NCBI GenBank assembly: GCA_964630925.1
Contig: CAZVZK010000281.1
Location: 1-7,251, forward strand
From: RGDT01 sp964630925
Lineage (GTDB): Bacteria; Planctomycetota; Planctomycetia; Gemmatales; Gemmataceae
Length of the DNA stretch: 7,251 bases
Direction of reading: 5' to 3'
Both the position numbers and the translations under genes were made by a program. Positions 1-4,486 of the stretch are shown here, in pieces (the first letter of the stretch is position 1; every line of letters starts with the position of its first letter). Below the pieces are notes generated by a model that was not told the DNA's origin, searched no databases, and saw nothing but the letters and a program-made list of their open reading frames with translations.

Positions 1-147
1 CGGGCAGGCGGATGGAGCCGGCCCGCCACTCGTGGATGACCTTTGCCGAGACGGCCGATGGCCCGTGGGCGGAAGGGACAGGGGCCGGTTGGAGGGGCCG
101 CCTCGCCGACGCGCCTGGGGAATCCCGGCCCGCCTTCCGTGGCGGCG

Positions 148-212
148 CCAGGTCGGATGATCCGTTGCTAACCTGACCGCCAGCCGTGTTATCGCGGAGC
201 TAACCGACCTGG
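148..212. repeat. Inverted repeat, 9-bp perfect arms
   Basis: CCAGGTCGG at 148-156 is the exact reverse complement of CCGACCTGG at 204-212. The 47 bases between can extend the structure weakly: CCG and TAAC on the left match GTTA and CGG on the right. It resembles a recombination site or a cruciform. Unlike the two attC-like sites downstream, its outer arms lack the AAC/GTT boxes, so I do not call it attC. The function is unknown. Confidence 0.5.
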
Positions 213-363
213 GGTGTGACGGTGAGCGACGGCAGGCGACGGCGTGCGGTGGAGGTGTCATTGATCGGCGCTGATTGTCCTTGACAGGCAGTAACCCGTG
301 ATGAGTGATAGCCGATGCGGCAGCGGCGAAGAGAGGCAGGGCGAGGGAAAGGGAAGCGGGCCG

Positions 364-393
364 TTGCGTCGGGGCGGGCGGCGGCGGTAGAAT
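364..393 (+). promoter_or_regulatory. Possible sigma-70-type promoter upstream of the cassette-like array
   Basis: TAGAAT at 388-393 matches five of six bases of the TATAAT -10 consensus. It lies 18 bases after TTGCGT (364-369), which keeps the TTG of the -35 consensus. Transcription would begin near 400 and run into the attC-like site and the DUF1877 gene, the position an array promoter would occupy. The -35 is poor, so this is a suggestion only. Confidence 0.3.
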
Positions 394-457
394 GCCGAGG
401 CGGGAAAGGCAGTGAGGGGCAAGCAAACCCCAAGGCGTGCAAGGGGACAGCGGTTCA

Positions 458-547
458 GTCCAACCAAGGGTCCATCCGCCGTGCCCTTCTCCGGGGTGGT
501 CGGCCCCCGTGCGACGGGCACGGCGGATAGACCCCTCTTCGTTCGGC
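458..547 (+). repeat. attC-like recombination site A
   Basis: The site opens with GTCCAAC (458-464), which fits the integron RYYYAAC box, and closes with GTTCGGC (541-547), a departure from GTTRRRY because its fourth base is C. Between them GGGTC (468-472) pairs with GACCC (530-534), and after one mismatch (C473/A529) a 13-base arm at 474-486 pairs perfectly with 516-528. The spacers next to the boxes are 3 and 6 bases long. The 29-base apical loop can pair further (CGGGG with CCCCG). The 90-bp length is within the range known for attC sites. The left part would belong to a cassette upstream of the DUF1877 cassette, but I find no gene there. Confidence 0.6.
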
Positions 548-556
548 CACCGGAGG
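539..556 (+). promoter_or_regulatory. Shared cassette leader with ribosome binding site, copy 1
   Basis: An 18-base stretch beginning TCGTTCGGCC and ending ACCGGAGG is identical here and at 1158-1175. It starts inside the attC-like right box and finishes in GGAGG (552-556), a Shine-Dalgarno sequence nine bases before the ATG at 566. The recombination-site end therefore appears to bring its own ribosome binding site to the gene. Confidence 0.6.
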
Positions 557-1160
557 GCGCAGCGAATGGCTTGTCTCGGCGTCCACTTCGCGATCACCGC
601 CGAGATGGCGGAGCGGCTGACCCGCGATTGGCCAAGCGACTACACCGACGCGAGGGCGCGGCTGGAGGAGTTGGAGACGCAGTTCCATTCCTTGCACGCC
701 GAGGGGTGGGTGGAGATGACGGACAAGGCGTGGGACGGCATCCACCGGAGCCTGACCGACGGCAAGCTGGAGCTGGGCAGCACCCCGCGCCACCTGTGCA
801 TCCTCGGGGCGACCGAGCGGTACTTCATCCGGCGCGACGGCGGGCAGTTGGAGTACATCGTCAACGTCCTCGATCCCGCCGACGTTCGGCGGGTGGCCGA
901 TGCCATCGGGGGTGTTGACCGGGCCGAACTGCTGCGGGGGTACGAGGGGATTGAGCCAGACTCCTTCTACGCCCACTACACCATGTCGGAGGAGGACTTC
1001 GAGTACACGTGGGAGAACTTCCGGTCCCTGCAAGGGTTCTTCGAGCGGGCAGCCGCGGCGGGGCGGTGGGTCGTCTTCAAGGTCGATCAGTAAGCAGGCC
1101 GAACCATGCGTTGCTGCTGACCCCGCCCTCAAAGCCGGGCGGGGCAGCTGAACGCGGTCG
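542..1160 (+). mobile_element. Integron-cassette-like unit carrying the DUF1877 gene
   Basis: If integron integrase cuts between G and TT of the right-hand box, as known for attC sites, the excisable unit runs from TT of site A (542) to G of site B (1160), 619 bp. It contains one gene, in the canonical orientation, that ends only four bases before its attC-like site. This compact layout of short leader, single gene and terminal hairpin is what defines gene cassettes. No integrase gene is in the window, so mobility would need one supplied elsewhere, or the unit is fossil. The call rests on structure alone. Confidence 0.5.
566..1093 (+). CDS. DUF1877 (YfbM-like) family protein
   Basis: This 175-residue protein looks like a member of the DUF1877/YfbM family: it opens with the typical MACLGVHFAIT and has a central block KAWDGIHRSL (55-64) with RHLCILGATE (75-84), followed by an acidic Asp/Glu-rich C-terminal half (YTMSEEDFEYTWENF, 138-152). 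Family members are small soluble proteins of about this length, often found singly in genomic islands; their biochemical role is not established. I chose the ATG at 566 because the family N-terminus begins exactly there and GGAGG lies nine bases upstream; an in-frame extension back to 437 would run through the attC-like hairpin. No signal peptide or membrane span is seen. The gene is the sole coding content of a cassette-like unit, which suggests horizontal acquisition. Confidence 0.9.
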   Translation: MACLGVHFAITAEMAERLTRDWPSDYTDARARLEELETQFHSLHAEGWVEMTDKAWDGIHRSLTDGKLELGSTPRHLCILGATERYFIRRDGGQLEYIVNVLDPADVRRVADAIGGVDRAELLRGYEGIEPDSFYAHYTMSEEDFEYTWENFRSLQGFFERAAAAGRWVVFKVDQ

Positions 1161-1166
1161 TTCGGC
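1098..1166 (+). repeat. attC-like recombination site B
   Basis: GCCGAAC (1098-1104) and GTTCGGC (1160-1166) are exact complements; with G1097/C1167 the pairing is 8 bp. Inside, GCGTT (1108-1112) pairs with AACGC (1151-1155), GCTG (1116-1119) with CAGC (1145-1148), and CCCCGCCC (1121-1128) with GGGCGGGG (1137-1144). A1120 is left bulged, and a small unpaired bubble (1113-1115 against 1149-1150) separates the stems. Paired end boxes, a central bubble, a one-sided bulged base and an apical loop (1129-1136) are the folded features recognised by integron integrases. The wording AAC-CAT-GCGTT and AACGC-GGTC-GTT recalls known attC sites. The box GTTCGGC is not the standard GTTRRRY. Confidence 0.7.
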
Positions 1167-1175
1167 CACCGGAGG
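1158..1175 (+). promoter_or_regulatory. Shared cassette leader with ribosome binding site, copy 2
   Basis: This is identical over 18 bases to 539-556. Its GGAGG (1171-1175) lies ten bases before the ATG at 1186 and is the likely Shine-Dalgarno sequence of the second cassette-type gene. Confidence 0.6.
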
Positions 1176-1185
1176 CGAGACGCGG

Positions 1186-1803
1186 ATGGGCGTGGAGATG
1201 TACCCATTCGTGGAGGTGGACTGGGGCGAGGGCGAGCCGTTCGCCGACGAGGCGAATGTCCGCGCGTTCAACCTCGGGGAGTTCTTCATCTGGCGGTTCA
1301 ACATCGCCATGTTCTACGCCCTCGGGCTCGGCACCTGCCCCCGCTGCCTGCGGTACATGCCCCGCGACGAGAAGCAGCCCGCCCCGGTCTTCCCGCTGCG
1401 GGGTCTGCCGCCGAACATCGGCGCGGGCGCTCTGGGTCGGTACTACCACGTGGTGGACGTCTACGGGTACGAGGACACCCTCGACCCGGTGCTCCCGACG
1501 ATCACCCCGGCGCGGGCCGACCGCTGGCTGGAGGAGGGGCTGTCGGTGGAGGGGCCGCCGCTGCGGATCATCCGCGGCGGCATCCGGGACCGGCGGCCGC
1601 TGCGGCGGGTGTCGTGCCCGAACTGGCACTGCACCAGCTGGCTGACGCTGGCCGAGTTCCGGCAGACGCTCGACCACCACGGGCTGTTGCCGGGCCTGAT
1701 GGCCGACGCCCACGCGGTCCTCGCAGCGATGCAGGCGTTCGAGGAGCGGCTCGGTGCCGGCCGGACGCGACTGGTCTACTGGTTCGATAACGTGCCGGGG
1801 TGA
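1186..1803 (+). CDS. Uncharacterised Cys-pair protein, possible zinc binder
   Basis: I do not recognise this 205-residue protein. It is acidic at the N-terminus (residues 9-22), has an aromatic segment FFIWRFNIAMFYALGLG (33-49), then CPRC at 51-54 and a second Cys motif CPNWHC at 144-149. Two such pairs could bind one zinc ion, which is inference. The C-terminal third is predicted helical and ends LVYWFDNVPG. The aromatic segment contains Arg and Asn and is short, so I do not call a membrane span. The ATG at 1186 is preferred because GGAGG lies ten bases upstream; the in-frame ATG at 1198 is an alternative. The frame stays open upstream to 1009, but that part overlaps the DUF1877 gene and the attC-like hairpin. 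The gene lies where the next cassette after DUF1877 should be. Confidence 0.75.
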   Translation: MGVEMYPFVEVDWGEGEPFADEANVRAFNLGEFFIWRFNIAMFYALGLGTCPRCLRYMPRDEKQPAPVFPLRGLPPNIGAGALGRYYHVVDVYGYEDTLDPVLPTITPARADRWLEEGLSVEGPPLRIIRGGIRDRRPLRRVSCPNWHCTSWLTLAEFRQTLDHHGLLPGLMADAHAVLAAMQAFEERLGAGRTRLVYWFDNVPG

Positions 1804-1857
1804 GGCCCAAGAGGCCGCCCCAGGAACGGTTTGAGGGTGAGTCGTGGGGTGATAAGT

Positions 1858-1895
1858 GAACCCGGTCCGGGGCGGCGGCCGCCGGGGAGGGGTTC
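1858..1895. repeat. GC-rich nested palindrome after the second cassette-type gene
   Basis: GAACCC (1858-1863) is complementary to GGGTTC (1890-1895), and the interval contains a perfect 12-base palindrome, CGGCGGCCGCCG (1873-1884). It begins 54 bases after the stop of the upstream gene. It could end transcription or, since AAC and GTT lie at its edges, be a decayed third attC-like site. Neither reading is secure: there is no U-rich tail, and the boxes do not fit the attC consensus. Confidence 0.4.
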
Positions 1896-2021
1896 CCGCG
1901 CGCCGGGGGGGGCCGCCGGCGTCTCGATCCTCACCAGCTCGTCGGCCATCTCCCCACCCGGACACCGGCGCTCAAGCGGGCGGACACGCTCTCGCGGTTC
2001 ATCCGGCGGGGCCGTGACGGA

Positions 2022-2128
2022 GTGGGCAGGTGGGCAGGTGACTCGCGCACTCGGCGCCGGTTCGTGACACGAGGCGTCACTCGGCGCCAGCGTCACCTGC
2101 CCACTCACGGGGAAAGTGGGCAGGTGAC
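2022..2128. repeat. Three copies of a 13-base repeat in alternating orientation
   Basis: GTGGGCAGGTGAC occurs at 2030-2042 and 2116-2128, and its reverse complement at 2092-2104. The first copy is preceded by an extra tandem GTGGGCAG (2022-2029). The middle copy can pair perfectly with the first (49-base loop) or the third (11-base loop), so two 13-bp hairpins exclude each other. Between copies one and two, CACTCGGCGCC is directly repeated. This looks like a dispersed intergenic repeat family or a small miniature element; no terminal target duplication is evident. Confidence 0.65.
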
Positions 2129-2139
2129 TCCTGGCAGAC

Positions 2140-2177
2140 TTTGCGTTGCAGTTTTGTGTGAGGGTCTGCAATGCAAA
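2140..2177. repeat. Stem-loop TTTGCGTTGCA / TGCAATGCAAA
   Basis: TTTGCGTTGCA (2140-2150) pairs with TGCAATGCAAA (2167-2177): ten Watson-Crick pairs plus one G/T position, with a 16-base loop. The flanks offer a competing stem, GCAGAC (2134-2139) with GTCTGC (2164-2169). It is noticeably less GC-rich than its surroundings. It has no U-run of the intrinsic-terminator kind. The role is unknown. Confidence 0.45.
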
Positions 2178-2232
2178 GGTCCGACCACACCCGGCGGCCC
2201 ACGCGAGGCTGACAACACCAGCACCACGGGCA

Positions 2233-2314
2233 AGGGCCGATGCGTCATGCCCCGTCGGGCTTCGGCCCTGGCGGGCCTCGACCCGACCTCCCAGAGCCGG
2301 CGCCCCGACGGCTC
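2233..2314 (-). terminator. Possible terminator stem-loops of the secreted-protein gene
   Basis: Two stem-loops lie just past the stop of the minus-strand gene. GAGCCG (2294-2299) pairs with CGGCTC (2309-2314) around a 9-base loop, and AGGGCCGA (2233-2240) pairs with TCGGCCCT (2262-2269) around a 21-base loop. Neither is followed by a U tract, so intrinsic termination is only a possibility; they may instead protect the 3' end. Confidence 0.25.
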
Positions 2315-2319
2315 CTCCC

Positions 2320-2931
2320 TCAGTACGTCACGGTGCCGATGAGCTTGCCGGTGATCACCGCCCGGTAGTTGATCGGCGTCGAGGTGGGGTAGCCGGCGGA
2401 GCGGCCCAGGAGGTTGATCCCGCCCACCAGGGACTTCAGGTCCTTGGAGATCGTCAACTGCACCCCGCCGGACTCGATCATGTACAGCGACGCCGTGAGC
2501 GCGGCGCGGGCGGTGAAGTACAGGTACTGCCGCGTCAGGACGGTGTAGGGCACGGCGGTCACGGTGCCGCCGCTCGCCTTGCACGACGACGCGAGGTCGA
2601 GGGCCGCCCCGCGGAAGCTGGCGCTGCCGTCCCTGGCCGCCGCCGAGTTGGTGGCGTAGTAGATCGCCCCCGCCTCCGGGCGGCCGGCGGGCAGGCCGCT
2701 GGTCAGGAAGAAGTCCACGGCGTTCACGTCGCCGATGGCCCCGGCCCTGGTGATCGTCGTCGTGACGTAGACGTACCCCACGCGGTCGAACGCCGTCGCG
2801 CCGACGACGCCGGGCATGGCCGGCCCGGTGATGCGGACCTGGTAGACGGCGTAGTTGCGGCGGATGCCCTGGGCGCTGGCGGCGTCGATGGCGAGCAGGG
2901 CGGCGGCGGCGGCGAGCAGATACTTCGTCAT
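2320..2931 (-). CDS. Small secreted protein of unknown function
   Basis: The 203-residue product starts MTKYLLAAAAALLAIDAASA, a clear Sec signal peptide: a Lys near the start, a hydrophobic core and an ASA box, with cleavage expected after residue 20 before QG. The mature part (about 183 residues) is rich in Thr, Val, Ala, Gly and Tyr in short alternating hydrophobic runs (VGYVYVTTTITRA 51-63, QYLYFTARAALTASLYMI 135-152), suggesting beta structure. I see no catalytic motif and only one Cys (117), and I do not recognise the family. The start at 2931 is chosen because the signal peptide begins there and GAGG (2938-2941 on the minus strand) precedes it; the frame stays open to 3021 without a signal-like sequence. 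The gene is divergent from the sigma-factor gene, and an inverted repeat lies just upstream of its ribosome binding site. Confidence 0.8.
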   Translation of the reverse strand: MTKYLLAAAAALLAIDAASAQGIRRNYAVYQVRITGPAMPGVVGATAFDRVGYVYVTTTITRAGAIGDVNAVDFFLTSGLPAGRPEAGAIYYATNSAAARDGSASFRGAALDLASSCKASGGTVTAVPYTVLTRQYLYFTARAALTASLYMIESGGVQLTISKDLKSLVGGINLLGRSAGYPTSTPINYRAVITGKLIGTVTY

Positions 2932-2943
2932 GGTCGGCCTCGT

Positions 2944-2973
2944 TGGTTCGGTGATCCGTGTCTGACCGAACCA
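2944..2973 (-). promoter_or_regulatory. Inverted repeat in the upstream region of the secreted-protein gene
   Basis: TGGTTCGGT (2944-2952) and ACCGAACCA (2965-2973) are perfect 9-bp complements around a 12-base spacer. The structure ends two bases before the Shine-Dalgarno GAGG and twelve before the start codon. It could be an operator for a dimeric regulator or, if transcribed, a hairpin that affects ribosome access. Confidence 0.45.
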
Positions 2974-2977
2974 GCGG

Positions 2978-3021
2978 GAGCGCCTGCGAAAAGCGCTCAC
3001 GCCTCCCGTGGATTTTTCCAC
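2978..3021. repeat. Two short stem-loops in the divergent intergenic region
   Basis: GAGCGC (2978-2983) pairs with GCGCTC (2993-2998) around a 9-base loop, and GTGGA (3008-3012) pairs with TCCAC (3017-3021) around TTTT. They lie between the divergent secreted-protein and sigma-factor genes. They may be operator or leader structures; the evidence is base pairing only. Confidence 0.3.
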
Positions 3022-3046
3022 GCCGGCCGGCGGCGTTCTCCGGTGG

Positions 3047-3071
3047 TATGATCATCGCCGTTCTGCCAGAA
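3047..3071 (+). promoter_or_regulatory. Possible -10 element and operator palindromes before the sigma gene
   Basis: TATGAT (3047-3052) matches five of six bases of the -10 consensus and overlaps the perfect palindrome ATGATCAT (3048-3055). Nine bases after TATGAT comes TTCTG-C-CAGAA (3061-3071), an 11-base interrupted palindrome lying about where transcription would start. No good -35 is seen, so an alternative sigma factor or an activator might be needed. The leader to the ATG at 3168 would be about 110 bases. Confidence 0.3.
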
Positions 3072-3167
3072 TCATGAAGGGCAGAGGGGGGAGGGCGTCG
3101 GGCCGCCGGCGCCCCGGGGCGCCAACGGCGGACGTCGTGGCGTGTTGTGCAGTCGGCGGGGGGAGAC

Positions 3168-3740
3168 ATGGGGGCGAAGGTGGCCGAACGCGAATCCCCT
3201 TCGCCCGCCCAGGAGCGGGCCTGGGTGTCCGCCGCCCAGAAGGGTGACAGGCCGGCCTTCGCCGCGCTCGTCGCCGAATACTGGCCGCGCCTCTACCGCT
3301 GGCTGCATCAGATGACGCACGACCGCCACGCCGCCGAGGATCTCGCCCAGGAGGCGTTCCTGAAGGCGTTCGCCAACCTGCACCGCTTCCAGGCCGGCAC
3401 CAACTTCCGCGCCTGGCTGTTCCGCATCGCCCACAACACGCTCTCCAACCAGCGCCGCGCCTCCGCCGGCCGCCGCGACCCCCTGCCCGACGAGGTCGCC
3501 TCCCACGCCCCCGGCCCCGAGCAGTCCGCCATCGGCCGTGAGGACCTCGCCCGCCTCGAGGCCGCCGTCCGCGCCCTGCCCGCCGACTTCCGCGAGGCCC
3601 TGCTGCTACGCGTCAACGAGGACCTCTCCTTCCGCGACATCGCCGCCGTCCTGTCCACCACCGAGGAGACCGCCCGCTGGCGCGTCTTCAAGGCCCGCCA
3701 GAAGCTGCTCGAACGCCTCGAACCGGAGCCCGCCCCATGA
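3168..3740 (+). CDS. ECF-type RNA polymerase sigma factor
   Basis: The protein (190 residues) has the two-domain plan of extracytoplasmic-function sigma factors. Region 2 spans about residues 26-97 and includes AAEDLAQEAFLKAF (55-68), the helix that binds core polymerase, then FRAWLFRIAHNTLSNQRR (80-97), which contacts the -10 element. Region 4 spans about 128-183, with ALPADFREALLLR (136-148) and helix-turn-helix LSFRDIAAVLSTTEETARWRV (starting at 153) for the -35. A Pro/Gly/Asp linker (101-120) joins them. The ATG at 3168 is favoured over an in-frame GTG at 3147 because a purine run, GGGGGGAG, ends five bases before it. Its stop overlaps the start of the anti-sigma gene (ATGA, 3737-3740), so it should be held inactive at the membrane until a signal releases it. 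The target genes are unknown. Confidence 0.96.
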   Translation: MGAKVAERESPSPAQERAWVSAAQKGDRPAFAALVAEYWPRLYRWLHQMTHDRHAAEDLAQEAFLKAFANLHRFQAGTNFRAWLFRIAHNTLSNQRRASAGRRDPLPDEVASHAPGPEQSAIGREDLARLEAAVRALPADFREALLLRVNEDLSFRDIAAVLSTTEETARWRVFKARQKLLERLEPEPAP

Positions 3741-4462
3741 ATTGCCAGGAGACGCGCGACCACCTGCTCCGCTGCGAGCGGCCCGACAGGCCCGGCCCGG
3801 CCCCGTCGGCCCACCTCGTCGGCTGTGACCCCTGCCGGGCCTGGCTGCGCCGCCTCGTCCGGATGGAGAAGGCCGTCGCGAGACTCCCCGTGGACGTGCC
3901 CCCGGTGCCCGCCGAGCTGTTCGCGGCCCTGGAGCCCGCCCCCCTGGTGCGCCCGCGCCTGCACCAGCCCGAAGGCCGCCGCGACTGGGGCCGCCGCAAG
4001 GTCGCCCTGGTGTCGTCCCTCGCCGCCGCCCTCCTCCTCTTCGCCCTCGGCCTGTGGGCGTGGTCGTGGCTGGGCGGCAACCGCGATGCCCTCGCCGAGT
4101 ACCACACCCGACGCGATGCCGTCATCGCCGCCGTCCGGGGCCCCGCCGAGCGTGTCCGCGCCCTGGTCGGCCTCGGCGACAGACTCCTCGACGAGGCGCT
4201 GGCCGACGCCGGCAGCGCGGAGGCGAAGGCGGCGCACTTCGCCGCCCTGGCGCTGACGGACCTCCCCGGATACGCCGGCGACATCCCCGCCGACGCGCGG
4301 GGCGCCGCCGTCAAGGCCGCCCTGGAAGACCTCGGCCGCACCGAGAGCCGGGCCGCCAGGCTCGCCGTCGAACAGGCCGAGCCGCGCCTCAGGCGGGCCC
4401 TGGCGCGCATCGCCGCCTGCGCCCGCGAGGCCGACAGACGCCTGCGCCCGTTGGCGGCGTGA
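3737..4462 (+). CDS. Membrane-anchored zinc-type anti-sigma factor
   Basis: The protein (241 residues) starts with a zinc-binding anti-sigma-like domain: Cys3, then His26-x3-Cys30-x2-Cys33 (HLVGCDPC), close to the family spacing. A Pro-rich linker (51-75) leads to a single transmembrane helix at about 88-112 (KVALVSSLAAALLLFALGLW...), preceded by RRDWGRRK, which favours an inside N-terminus. The outer part (about 113-241) is Ala/Arg-rich and helical, including repeated Ala-Glu-Arg helices at 160-240; I recognise no sensor family in it. The role is inferred: it binds the adjacent sigma factor in the cytoplasm and releases it on a signal from outside. The ATGA overlap with the sigma gene indicates translational coupling and near-equal amounts. 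The only Cys after the zinc motif is at 228. Confidence 0.85.
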   Translation: MNCQETRDHLLRCERPDRPGPAPSAHLVGCDPCRAWLRRLVRMEKAVARLPVDVPPVPAELFAALEPAPLVRPRLHQPEGRRDWGRRKVALVSSLAAALLLFALGLWAWSWLGGNRDALAEYHTRRDAVIAAVRGPAERVRALVGLGDRLLDEALADAGSAEAKAAHFAALALTDLPGYAGDIPADARGAAVKAALEDLGRTESRAARLAVEQAEPRLRRALARIAACAREADRRLRPLAA

Positions 4463-4474
4463 CGGGGCGCCTCG

Positions 4475-4480
4475 TATCAT
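4475..4480 (+). promoter_or_regulatory. Possible -10 element directly before purM
   Basis: TATCAT (4475-4480) lies six bases before the ATG at 4487. If used, transcription would begin at or beside the start codon, giving a leaderless mRNA. This fits the absence of a Shine-Dalgarno sequence before that ATG. No -35 match is evident. Confidence 0.3.
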
Positions 4481-4486
4481 GCCGGC

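Larger units (their letters stand above)
1..457. other. Intergenic DNA with no convincing gene
   Basis: I see no supported gene here. An open frame runs in from the left edge and stops at 174-176 (end of its translation: ...RSDDPLLT), but it has no recognisable motif and I do not call it. Longer open frames on both strands further right are rich in Arg, Ala, Gly and Pro, as expected from random GC-rich DNA. The stretch holds a perfect 9-bp inverted repeat (148-212) and a possible promoter (364-393), both listed separately. No integrase gene is present, although an attC-like site starts at 458. Confidence 0.6.
1804..2319. other. Non-coding, repeat-rich spacer between convergent genes
   Basis: No gene is supported in these 516 bases; open frames on both strands have Pro/Arg/Gly-rich translations with no motif. 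It holds a GC-rich palindrome (1858-1895), three copies of a 13-base repeat (2022-2128), a direct repeat of CACTCGGCGCC (2048-2058 and 2078-2088), an AT-richer hairpin (2140-2177) and two further stem-loops close to the end of the minus-strand gene. It separates the cassette-type genes from the likely resident genes and may be a decayed end of the array. Confidence 0.6.

Noticed and set aside
3..176. An open frame entering from the left edge and stopping at 174-176
   Set aside because: Its Gly/Arg/Ala-rich translation has no motif, and the call would rest only on the lack of stops in GC-rich DNA.
148..212. A third attC site in the left flank
   Set aside because: The outer arms lack RYYYAAC and GTTRRRY-type boxes, and the inner TAAC/GTTA pairing spans too few bases.
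281..311. TTGACA with TGATAG downstream as a promoter
   Set aside because: The -35 is perfect, but the spacer is 19 bases and the -10 candidate matches TATAAT at only two positions.
455..1207. A 250-codon minus-strand frame opposite the DUF1877 gene
   Set aside because: It runs through both attC-like hairpins and is antisense to a recognised family member; its composition is Pro/Arg/Val-rich.
1776..2171. A 131-codon minus-strand frame in the spacer after the Cys-pair gene
   Set aside because: It includes the 13-base repeats and the GC palindrome and has no recognisable domain or ribosome binding site that I can see.
2105..3169. A 354-codon minus-strand frame covering the secreted-protein gene
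   Set aside because: It is in a different frame from the signal-peptide-bearing gene, is very Arg/Pro-rich and has no motif.
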